This document shows, piece by piece, positions 18,984-26,398 of a stretch of 64,000 nt of DNA; the stretch's first letter is position 1, and every line of letters starts with the position of its first letter. A program made the translations under genes and the position numbers. The notes under the pieces were generated by a model. It saw only the letters and a list, made by a program, of their open reading frames with translations, ran no database searches and was not told where the DNA came from. Source of the stretch: Phycisphaerae bacterium (lineage in GTDB: Bacteria; Planctomycetota; Phycisphaerae; UBA1845); the NCBI GenBank assembly GCA_029260075.1, contig JAJDDY010000018.1, positions 18,680 to 82,679 of the forward strand, in the 5' to 3' direction.

Positions 18984-19658
18984 ATGTGCGGACGATTCAC
19001 GTTAATCAAAACCGGTGAAGTTGTGGCTGAACTCTTCGAGTTGGCCGACACGCCGGACCTGTCGCCGCGGTACAACATCGCCCCAACCCAGCCCGTAGCC
19101 GCCGTGGTGTGCGACGCACCGTCGGCGCCGCGCCGCCTTGTCAACCTGCGCTGGGGACTCATTCCCACATGGGCCAAAGATCCGACAGTCGGATCGCCCA
19201 TGATCAACGCCCGTGCGGATACCATCGCCACCAAACCGTCCTTTCGCAGCGCGTTTAAGAAAAGACGCTGCCTCATCGTCGCGGACGGGTTCTACGAATG
19301 GCAGAAAGTGAACGGTGGCAAACAGCCGCAATACATCACGATGTCTGATCGCGATCCGTTCGCATTCGCCGGGCTTTGGGAACATTGGCGTGGAAGCGAC
19401 GGGCAGGACATTTACTCGTGCACGATTATCACGACTGAGCCCAACGAGCTGATGAAGCCACTGCACGACCGCATGCCCGTCATCCTACCGCGCGACGCCT
19501 ACGCGTCGTGGCTTGATCCTAACAACACGTCGGCGTCCGATCTGCAATCGTTACTATGTGCGCATGCCGCTGAGGACATGTGCGCGCACCCGGTAAGCTT
19601 GCGCGTCAACAATCCCGCGCACGATGTCGCCGCCTGTGTTCAACCGGTCGAGGCTTAG
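18984..19658 (+). CDS. yedK: SRAP (SOS-response-associated peptidase) domain protein
   Basis: The 224-residue protein starts MCGRFTL, exposing Cys2 after methionine removal. This Cys forms a thiazolidine crosslink with abasic sites in single-stranded DNA (HMCES/YedK family). Other family landmarks are present: NARADTIATKPSFR, the FYEW glutamate, GLWEHW, and the catalytic histidine in MKPLHDRMPVIL. Length is normal for bacterial SRAP proteins. It is a single-gene unit with a TATAAT box 8 nt upstream. It protects abasic DNA lesions from error-prone processing. Confidence 0.95.
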   Translation: MCGRFTLIKTGEVVAELFELADTPDLSPRYNIAPTQPVAAVVCDAPSAPRRLVNLRWGLIPTWAKDPTVGSPMINARADTIATKPSFRSAFKKRRCLIVADGFYEWQKVNGGKQPQYITMSDRDPFAFAGLWEHWRGSDGQDIYSCTIITTEPNELMKPLHDRMPVILPRDAYASWLDPNNTSASDLQSLLCAHAAEDMCAHPVSLRVNNPAHDVAACVQPVEA

Positions 19659-19666
19659 CGCCGGTT

Positions 19667-19706
19667 GAACAAGTGTGGCACCGGATTCCAGCCGGTGATC
19701 CGTTGA
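19667..19706 (-). repeat. REP-like hairpin, copy 2 (inverted)
   Basis: AAGTGTGGCACCGGATTCCAG is followed by CCGGTGATCC, the reverse complement of the unit at 1459. It begins right after the yedK stop codon, a position where it could act on transcript 3' ends. Confidence 0.6.
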
Positions 19707-19960
19707 CGATTTCTCCCTCTTGATGCAGACGCCGTACGTTATTACGTGCGGGTTCGCGGTGACGAGCTTGAATATCATCATTGTTCGACAGTCTGCTAAT
19801 GCCGTTGCCAGAACGGTTGTCTTACTTTCTTGCCCCCTTGCCACGGGTGGAGAGAGGGGGGGCCGTCGGTCAGGAAGTCACCTCCCCCAGCCCCTCCTTA
19901 TGAAGGAGGGGAGCAAGATGTAGCACGACCTTTTTTGGAAACGGCACGAGGAAAAGCTTT

Positions 19961-20040
19961 CGGAGCCGTGACTGTATGGAAGCGGTCCGTCTGCGAGACG
20001 AAAGACCGCTCCCTCACGGTCGCGGCTCGGTTCGGTTCGG
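19961..20040. repeat. MITE-like element, partial core (copy C)
   Basis: Only the inner inverted arms are recognisable: GGAGCCGTGACTGTATGGAA on the left, and GCTCCCTCACGGTCGCGGCT on the right. The outer CTAGTG ends are missing. Confidence 0.5.
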
Positions 20041-20064
20041 TTCGGTTCGATTCGATTCGAGTCG
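20028..20064 (+). repeat. GGTTC/GATTC pentamer tandem run
   Basis: Several direct pentamers CGGTT CGGTT CGGTT followed by CGATT CGATT extend from the right arm of the partial MITE-like core. This looks like replication slippage starting within the repeat. Confidence 0.6.
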
Positions 20065-20244
20065 CGGCTCGGTTCAAAACGATCCTTCTCATGCACGCTC
20101 TCAGTGCACCAATCCTATCGAACGAACCACTCTTGTTGCGCAGGAGTCCGACGTATAGACTAAAACAGCGATGCGGGTGTGGCTGGTTCCGTCAATCGCG
20201 ATCGTAGGCGACATCGGGTCTTGGCGAAGTTGGGTTAGAAATCT

Positions 20245-21978
20245 ATGTCGTTGTCCACCGACCGCTACCGAGCCCGGATCGTCCGACCGACGCTCACGGC
20301 GTGCCTATTCTGCGCCGCATTCGCAGGGGTTAACCTCGGGCAGGCCGCACCACCATCGCCCAACGCCACCGCTTGGTTCACCGAAGTCACGCACGAGCTC
20401 AAGCTTGATTTCAAGCACGAGAACGGAGGACGCGGCAAGCAATACCTTCCCGAAATCATGGCGGGCGGTGTGGCGTTGTTCGATGCGGACAACGATGGCG
20501 ACTTAGATATCTACTTAACCAACGGCCACCGAGGCTTTCCGAAGATCGAAGAGCCCGGCGCGGAGCAGAACCGCTTCTATCGGCAAGGCGCTGATGGTCG
20601 TTTCGAAGATGTGACAAAAACGTCGGGGTTGGGCGATCGAGGATACGGTATGGGCGTGGCCACCGGCGACTTCGACAACGATGGCGACGTCGATGTATAC
20701 GTCACCAATTTGGGAACCGACCGCCTGTATCGAAACCGCGGCGACGGGACATTTGAGGACATCACGTCAAGCGCCGGCGCCGGTGTGGACGGCTGGTCCG
20801 CGTCGGCGTGTTTTTTTGACTACGATCGCGACAGCTTCCTCGACATCTACGTCTCACGCTATGTACGATGGAGTGCTGAACACACCTGCTACAGCCCGGA
20901 CGGTCGGGAAACATTTTGCGGCCCACGTTCCTTCAATCCTGCCGCCGACGTCCTCCTCCACAACAACGGCAACGCCACGTTTACCGACGTCAGCGAGTCC
21001 GCCGGGATTTCCAAGACCAAAGCGGCGGGGCTCGGCGTAGTATGTGAAGACCTCAACGGCGACGGATGGGCCGATGTATACGTAGCCAACGACGCCTACG
21101 CCAACTGTTTTTGGACGAACCAGCACGATGGCACGTTCGTCGACGACGCGATCATGACGGGTTCGGCGTACGACCTGAACGGCCGTCCCGAAGCGGGTAT
21201 GGGTGTCGTGGCCGGCGATCTTGATCGAGACGGCGATACGGATTTGTTCATGACCCACCTGACCGGCGAGACGAACACTCTGTACAAGAACCTCGGCGGT
21301 ACCATGGGGTTCGACGACGCAACGAGCGTGGTCGGACTGGCTACGTCGAGCGTTCGGTACACCGGTTTCGGAACGGCTGCGCTCGATGCAGAACTGGACG
21401 GCGATCTGGACTTGGTCGTGGGCAACGGGCGCGTATCGCGAAACAATCGCATCGACGGCGCTCGCCCCGCTACGCCGTGGGACGTGTTCGCGGAGCCCAA
21501 TTTGTTCTACACGAATAATGGGAGCGGAAGATTTGCCCTCGAATGCGGATCTGCGCTCCCGTTTTGCGCACCCGTGGAAATCACGCGCGGTCTCGCCACG
21601 GGCGACCTCGACGCCGACGGTGATATCGACCTTGTGGTGACCAACCTCCGTGGGCCGGCGCGCGTCTACCGAAACACGGCCCCACGCCGTGGGTCGTGGT
21701 TGATGGTGCGGGCGATAGATCCTCGATTGCATCGAGACGCGATCGGAGCCCGGATTACACTGGTCCTTGACTCGCAGCGACTCGTGCGAACAATCACCAG
21801 GGCATTCAGCTATCTATCAAGCAGCGATCCCCGGGCGCACTTCGGGGTTCCCGCTGGCGGCAAGCCACTGCGTATCGAGGTTGACTGGCCCGACGGATTA
21901 CGAGAGTATTTCCCTGCGCCCAAGCTTAATGCGCTAGTCAACCTTACGCGTGGAACTGGAAAACAGCATGATCAATAG
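20245..21978 (+). CDS. secreted FG-GAP/VCBS beta-propeller with ASPIC/UnbV domain
   Basis: The 577-residue protein has a signal peptide (hydrophobic residues 16-34, cleavage near GQAA). It has at least seven calcium-loop repeats of the DxDxDGDxDxxxxN type, such as DADNDGDLDIYLTN, DFDNDGDVDVYVTN and DLDADGDIDLVVTN; one (DYDRDSFLDIYVS) is degenerate. The C-terminal ~75 residues (GARITLVLDSQRLVR, then WPDGLREYF) form the ASPIC/UnbV domain found in CRTAC1-like proteins. It is followed by, and overlaps, a TPR gene, a pairing common in planctomycetes. The role is probably extracellular or periplasmic binding; no enzyme motif is visible. Confidence 0.9.
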   Translation: MSLSTDRYRARIVRPTLTACLFCAAFAGVNLGQAAPPSPNATAWFTEVTHELKLDFKHENGGRGKQYLPEIMAGGVALFDADNDGDLDIYLTNGHRGFPKIEEPGAEQNRFYRQGADGRFEDVTKTSGLGDRGYGMGVATGDFDNDGDVDVYVTNLGTDRLYRNRGDGTFEDITSSAGAGVDGWSASACFFDYDRDSFLDIYVSRYVRWSAEHTCYSPDGRETFCGPRSFNPAADVLLHNNGNATFTDVSESAGISKTKAAGLGVVCEDLNGDGWADVYVANDAYANCFWTNQHDGTFVDDAIMTGSAYDLNGRPEAGMGVVAGDLDRDGDTDLFMTHLTGETNTLYKNLGGTMGFDDATSVVGLATSSVRYTGFGTAALDAELDGDLDLVVGNGRVSRNNRIDGARPATPWDVFAEPNLFYTNNGSGRFALECGSALPFCAPVEITRGLATGDLDADGDIDLVVTNLRGPARVYRNTAPRRGSWLMVRAIDPRLHRDAIGARITLVLDSQRLVRTITRAFSYLSSSDPRAHFGVPAGGKPLRIEVDWPDGLREYFPAPKLNALVNLTRGTGKQHDQ

Positions 21979-23566
21979 AACGGAAAACGAGATGGTAGAC
22001 GCAACGCCGACACGAAACGCCTCGCGACCACGACGAAGTCTCTCTTGTGTCGTGGCGCTTGTGGCGTTCGCTGTCATTACTGCGGATCATGCGCAGCCGG
22101 CTCGAGCCGATGGCATCGGGGCGGCACGAGGGGTTGCCATGCAACTCACCGCAATCGTTCTTGCGCAAACGGAAAAGGCAGCGCCGTCACAACCGGAACA
22201 GCGCACCACGATATCGCGAGTCCGGCCAAGACCGAAACCAATCACCGGCCCTGTATTTATTCCTGATCCGACGACGAAAGATATGCAACCGCTGGTTAAG
22301 GAGGCGATCGAAAAAGCTCGAAAATCCGTGCTGGACCAGCCGACCAAGTCGTCGGCGTGGACCGGTCTGGGTGCCACGTGCGACGCCCACGGTTTGTACG
22401 ACTGCGCGGAGTTTGCGTACGCACGAGCGTTCGAGCTGGATCCCTCAGATTATCGAAACCCATACCTTCAAGCCGTAGTGCTCGATGTCACCGGTCGAGA
22501 GCCAAAGAAGGCGCTCGAACTCTATGAACGAGCCTACGCCCTCGCCCCGCCATACCCGCCCATCCTCTGGCGCTGGGCTAAGGCGTTGGAGCGATCGGGA
22601 CGCGCCGACAAAGCGCTTGAGTTGTACTTTCAGTCTACGGAACTCGGGCAACCGCTGGCGATCGGACACCGTAGCGCCGGTCAACTGCTAATGTCCGCAG
22701 CGCGACACGCCGAGGCGGAACTCCATCTCAAGCAATCGCTGGCGATCGCGCCGGGAGACGGTGCCACGCACGCCGCACTAGCTCAACTCTACCGCCGCAT
22801 GAACAAGCGTAAGTTGTCCAAACTGCACGCCGCCAAGGCCAAGGAATTCGAACCGGTTGTTGATGTCCCCGACCCCCTTCGAGACAAGATGAGATCCTTG
22901 GCGGTCGATTCAGCCACGCTGATGTTCCGCGCGAAAAACGCGATCGGTGCCGGCGACTTCGCCAGCGCGACGCCGCTCTTTGAGCTTTGCGAACGCGCCC
23001 TGCCAAACGACTCCAAGATTCAGGTATACTTGGCCACCTGTTACCGCGCAACCGATCGCCCCGATAAAGCCATAACGCACGCGAAGCGAGCGCTGACATT
23101 GAATCCGGACAACCTCTCTGCCATTTTGGAGTTGGCCGCCGCCAGCGCGATCAAAGGCGAAATCGACAACGCGACGAAGTACTACGAGCACGCACAACGG
23201 CTCAATCCGAACAACGTTCGTATCGACACGTGGATGGCCGACGTGTTCATCAAAGCCAGTTACAACAACCTCGGAATACTCGCCATGGAGCGCGGCCAAC
23301 GCAAAGGGGAGGTTGGGGCACACGCCCATTGGATGTGGGGCGTGGCGCTCACCGAAAACGACGACACGTATGAAGCGATCGAGCACTTCAAGAAAGCGAT
23401 CGAAGCCAACGCCAACTTCACCAACGCGTATTACTCGTTGGGGTTGGCGTACGAATCACTGGACCGACTCGACGATGCCATTGAGCAATACAAGCTAGCG
23501 GGCGCCTTGGATCGAAACCACTTGGCCGCGCAACGCCTCGACATGTTGGGCATCGAGGTGCCGTAG
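21968..23566 (+). CDS. exported TPR-repeat protein
   Basis: The 532-residue protein starts with a basic region and hydrophobic segment (RRSLSCVVALVAFAVITA), a signal peptide or anchor. From about residue 95 to the end are TPR-like helix pairs with typical A/Y/F positions (AEFAYARAFELDPSD, KALELYERAYALAP, AIEHFKKAIEANANF, AIEQYKLAGALDRN). A poorly repeated spacer lies around residues 285-320. The start is ATG at 21968, overlapping the preceding ASPIC/UnbV stop by 11 bp; a GTG at 21950 is an alternative. The overlap implies coupled synthesis and possibly a physical partnership with the upstream protein. Confidence 0.85.
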   Translation: MINRTENEMVDATPTRNASRPRRSLSCVVALVAFAVITADHAQPARADGIGAARGVAMQLTAIVLAQTEKAAPSQPEQRTTISRVRPRPKPITGPVFIPDPTTKDMQPLVKEAIEKARKSVLDQPTKSSAWTGLGATCDAHGLYDCAEFAYARAFELDPSDYRNPYLQAVVLDVTGREPKKALELYERAYALAPPYPPILWRWAKALERSGRADKALELYFQSTELGQPLAIGHRSAGQLLMSAARHAEAELHLKQSLAIAPGDGATHAALAQLYRRMNKRKLSKLHAAKAKEFEPVVDVPDPLRDKMRSLAVDSATLMFRAKNAIGAGDFASATPLFELCERALPNDSKIQVYLATCYRATDRPDKAITHAKRALTLNPDNLSAILELAAASAIKGEIDNATKYYEHAQRLNPNNVRIDTWMADVFIKASYNNLGILAMERGQRKGEVGAHAHWMWGVALTENDDTYEAIEHFKKAIEANANFTNAYYSLGLAYESLDRLDDAIEQYKLAGALDRNHLAAQRLDMLGIEVP

Positions 23567-23610
23567 GATGTCGTTGAGGGGGTTTGTTCGGCCGGCGCTC
23601 CGGTCAGTCA

Positions 23611-23640
23611 AACGCCGCTAGCGCGTGAATCCACTCGTGC
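23611..23640. repeat. short palindromic repeat, degraded copy
   Basis: GCTAGCGCGTGAATCCACTCGTGC resembles the palindromic unit. It lies just past the glycosyltransferase stop and next to the 62-bp tandem pair. Confidence 0.4.
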
Positions 23641-23646
23641 GTGAAC

Positions 23647-23770
23647 CGCTCGTGCGCGAATCCTTTCTCGCACGTACTTGTTGCGTAGTGGCCAATGTCA
23701 TCGACGGACGCTCGTGCGTGAATCCTTTCTCGCACGTACTTGTTGCGTAGTGGCCAATGTCATCGACGGA
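23647..23770. repeat. 62-bp tandem duplication carrying the short palindrome
   Basis: Two adjacent 62-bp units (23647-23708 and 23709-23770) differ at a single base. Each contains the palindromic GTGCGTGAATCCTTTCTCGC core followed by TACTTGTTGCGTAGTGGCCA. The stop codon of the Stp1-like gene lies in the first unit and its last ~23 codons in the second, so the duplication has rewritten the protein end. Because 62 is not a multiple of three, the two units are read in different frames. Confidence 0.9.
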
Positions 23771-25299
23771 ACGGGCGTTGACCCTGCCGGATTCGAACGC
23801 TGCTGAACTCCGGTAACGACGAACTCGAATTGTCGAAGCACCTCGTCCCAGCGGTGGTGCTGGACCACGAACCGCCGGCCGGCGAGTCCAACTGCCCGCC
23901 GCACGTCGGGCGATCGCAAGAGCTTGATGACCGCATCCGAGAATGCGACCTCGCCATCCGCCACGAGATAGTCTTCGCCATGACGCGCCCCAATCCCCGT
24001 CGCCGCCTGAGCGGATAGGACCACTGGCTTCGTGGCGGCCATGGCTTCCAGCACCTTGTTTTGCAGACCGCGTGCGATTCGAAGCGGCGCAACGCTGACA
24101 TCCAAGCCCGCCAATTCAGCGCCCACATCGTCGACCTCGCCAACGACCTCAACGCCCGGTACGAAACCCAAACGCCGAACGGAACGCGACGGGCTCCGTC
24201 CGATGATCCGAAAAATCGCCTGCGGCGACGCCGCGCGGATGGTTGGCCAACACGTGGAGACGAACCAACGGCAAGCGTCGACATTGGGTCGGTAGTTCAT
24301 TACCCCGATGAATCCGATGATCGGTTGCCCGGACGTCATAACGCCAATGTGCGAGCGATCTCCCGCACCCTCGCCGTACAAGCTGGTGCGTGAATCCTTT
24401 CCCTCACCTGACGAGCTGGTGTGTGAATCCTTTCTCGCACCTTCCTTCGCAACCGACGAATCGTGCGGGACCGTATCAACGCACTGACCACCCCGCGGCT
24501 CAGAACCTGTGTGAGAATCCTGCCGAGCCGCGCCCGTCAGGAGGCGACCGGGCTCGCGCGTGAACGTCGCTTCCTCACGGGCGCGGCTCGGTTCGTTGCG
24601 AACCGTCTGATGCGTCTTCTCACCCACGTCCTCAGAAGTCTCGGCCAACACTCGCTCCGGACTAACCAACAATCGATCACCAAGCAACACACCATTCCCG
24701 ACAACGTGTACCTTTCCAGTGCCAACATGTGGCACCAACGGACGGCCTTCGGCTTCCGTGATCACCATCGCCGCGTCGAGTTGGTTGGCCCAATACCTTT
24801 CGCGTTCAAAAAGCTGCCGCCCTTCCATCTCATAGAGCCGGCGCAACGGCCAGCGTGACTTGGCTGCGTAGTCCAACCACTTCTGACTGTCGAGATCGCA
24901 GAAATCGAGGACGCGCCGGTCGGCTGCAACCTCCTGCGTGTAGGCGGCCATCCCGGAAGAAAACGCCACGGCCACATCGAACTTGATCGACTCCGACCAA
25001 CGGTGAAGGGCCAGGGTCATCGCTGTATGGCGATAGTACGATTCCGTCAACGTCTTTCCACGCAGAAGGCCAAGTAACCCACGAATTCGAGCGCGAAGCC
25101 GGCCGATCGGAATCGCAACGACATCTTCGCACCGGCGGCGCAGCGGCTCGACGAAGCGCAATTCGTCGGACGAATCGACAAAACACGCACACCAAACCCG
25201 ATGCCGACTCGCAAGATGATCAAGCTGACGGAACGAACGGATCTTGTCCCCTTTGTTCGGCGGAAACGGTATGCGATGGGCCAGATAGAGAATATTCAA
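23698..25299 (-). CDS. Stp1-type (PEP-CTERM/EpsH1-associated) glycosyltransferase with repeat-derived insert
   Basis: Residues 1-210 and 325-500 match the group 1 sugar transferase family TIGR03087 (stp1), starting MNILYLAHRIPFPPNKGDKI. The C-terminal donor domain has PIIGFIGVMNYRPNVDA and PLRIARGLQNKVLEAMA. The family is about 400 residues; this protein is 533. The excess is an insert at about residues 215-323 plus a ~25-residue tail. Both are made of translated repeats: the MITE-like core (NEPSRAREEATFTREPGRL) and four peptides of the type [KQ]DS[HR]T[SG]. The insert lies between the two Rossmann halves, where a loop may tolerate it. The start is TTG at 25299, 4 bp after the FemAB stop; no ATG fits the family N-terminus. 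Confidence 0.87.
   Translation of the reverse strand: MNILYLAHRIPFPPNKGDKIRSFRQLDHLASRHRVWCACFVDSSDELRFVEPLRRRCEDVVAIPIGRLRARIRGLLGLLRGKTLTESYYRHTAMTLALHRWSESIKFDVAVAFSSGMAAYTQEVAADRRVLDFCDLDSQKWLDYAAKSRWPLRRLYEMEGRQLFERERYWANQLDAAMVITEAEGRPLVPHVGTGKVHVVGNGVLLGDRLLVSPERVLAETSEDVGEKTHQTVRNEPSRAREEATFTREPGRLLTGAARQDSHTGSEPRGGQCVDTVPHDSSVAKEGARKDSHTSSSGEGKDSRTSLYGEGAGDRSHIGVMTSGQPIIGFIGVMNYRPNVDACRWFVSTCWPTIRAASPQAIFRIIGRSPSRSVRRLGFVPGVEVVGEVDDVGAELAGLDVSVAPLRIARGLQNKVLEAMAATKPVVLSAQAATGIGARHGEDYLVADGEVAFSDAVIKLLRSPDVRRAVGLAGRRFVVQHHRWDEVLRQFEFVVTGVQQRSNPAGSTPVPSMTLATTQQVRARKDSRTSVRR
24381..24441 (-). repeat. two short palindromic repeats inside the glycosyltransferase gene
   Basis: Copies at 24381-24408 and 24414-24441 (GTGCGTGAATCCTTTCCCTC and GTGTGTGAATCCTTTCTCGC). 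In the gene frame they read KDSRTS and ARKDSHTS. A third degraded copy at 24505-24521 reads QDSHTG. Confidence 0.75.
24522..24594 (-). repeat. MITE-like core inside the glycosyltransferase gene (copy D)
   Basis: GAGCCGCGCCCGTCAGGAGG and CGCTTCCTCACGGGCGCGGC form the same inverted arms as the intergenic MITE-like copies, but here lie inside coding sequence and keep the frame open. The outer CTAGTG ends are absent. Confidence 0.75.
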
Positions 25300-25303
25300 C
25301 GTG

Positions 25304-26398
25304 CTATCCCGGTATGTGTTTCGAAATCTCTGCCCCGAGGATGCGCGTTACGGACAACGGGAGGTATCGCCAAATCCGTCGCCCGAGTCGAAACTTGGGG
25401 TTGTTGGGTGAAAGATCGGGCGCCGCGTCGGCAGTCAACAAGCAACGTTGATAACTAAGCGGAGTGGGCGCGAACCCGTGGAATCGCTTGAAGTCGAACG
25501 AGCCCGTATTGTCTCGCCGCGACCGGCCGAAATCGAACACACGATAACCACTCGCCACCGCGCGTTCCATCAACGTCAGATAGATGAAATTCGCGGCGCT
25601 GTAGTGCCTCGCGTCGTCGGTCGTGCCAATAAAATAGGGTATGATTCGATCGCGATGCATGAGCGAGACCAACCCGGCGATGGGTCGACCTTCACGCCGC
25701 ACGATCGACACCCAAGCGCGCTCGGGCATCTCATCGACCAACGCCTCGAAGAAACGAAACGGGTAAGCCAGCGACCCGAGTCTTCTCATACTGATCGAAT
25801 AGAGTCGCCACACTTCGTGCAGGTGCTGGGCACCGAAATCAACTTCGAGCTTGAACTTGTTCCTTGCGTTGCGCGCCGCCGCACGCGCCTTGCGCGGCAA
25901 CCACCCAAGCACATCTTCCACACGATCGGGCAGCGTGCGGCGAAAGTTGACGTATCGATCCACGATCGGAAGTCCGGGAATGACGGCCTGTTCGCTGCGA
26001 AGGTCAATCCATCGACAACGTCGATCGCGCGCCGCAACACGCGCGGCGTCGAAAAGTTGCTCACGGGCTTCGACATCGTCCGCGACAATCCCCCCACCCA
26101 CGGCGTACGGCACGCTCACGAGCATCGGGCCACCGATGCGGCTTCGAACGAAGAACGTCGGCAAGACACCCGCCACGCGTTCGCCGCGCCGGGCCACAAA
26201 GTATAAGGGCTCATGTTTGAACGCAGAGGCCACCGCGTCGCGCCATCCCAACGTATGAAAAACCGTCCCGGAGTCTTGAGCCTGAACGTAGGACGTCCAC
26301 GCGCAATGGTCCACGGGGTCAAGCGCACGAGTCAAACACGGCGACATCGATGGCGCCTGAATGAATGGTGGAGCAACGAGGACAGCCGAACTAGACAT
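25304..26398 (-). CDS. FemAB-family acyltransferase, PEP-CTERM system-associated
   Basis: The 364-residue protein has two GNAT-like halves. It matches the FemAB-related family found in exosortase/PEP-CTERM loci (TIGR03019 type): FHTLGWRDAVASAFKHEPLY near the start, GWLPRKARAAARNARNK in the middle, and the C-terminal FDFGRSRRDNTGSFDFKRF. Such proteins are thought to transfer an amino acid or acyl group during polysaccharide assembly; the substrate is unproven. I chose ATG 26398, which overlaps the upstream stop by 8 bp; an ATG at 26416 would add six residues. It is the middle gene of a three-gene operon with a PaaK-like ligase and a sugar transferase. Confidence 0.87.
   Translation of the reverse strand: MSSSAVLVAPPFIQAPSMSPCLTRALDPVDHCAWTSYVQAQDSGTVFHTLGWRDAVASAFKHEPLYFVARRGERVAGVLPTFFVRSRIGGPMLVSVPYAVGGGIVADDVEAREQLFDAARVAARDRRCRWIDLRSEQAVIPGLPIVDRYVNFRRTLPDRVEDVLGWLPRKARAAARNARNKFKLEVDFGAQHLHEVWRLYSISMRRLGSLAYPFRFFEALVDEMPERAWVSIVRREGRPIAGLVSLMHRDRIIPYFIGTTDDARHYSAANFIYLTLMERAVASGYRVFDFGRSRRDNTGSFDFKRFHGFAPTPLSYQRCLLTADAAPDLSPNNPKFRLGRRIWRYLPLSVTRILGAEISKHIPG

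Larger units (their letters stand above)
19659..20244. other. gene-free gap rich in repeats
   Basis: No supported gene. The gap holds an inverted REP-like hairpin (19667-19706), a partial MITE-like core (19961-20040) and a GGTTC pentamer run (20028-20064). The sequence between is unremarkable. Confidence 0.5.

Noticed and set aside
23698..25299. Frameshift or pseudogene explanation for the long glycosyltransferase
   Set aside because: The frame is continuous through the repeat insert and both catalytic halves are intact, so an in-frame insertion fits better.
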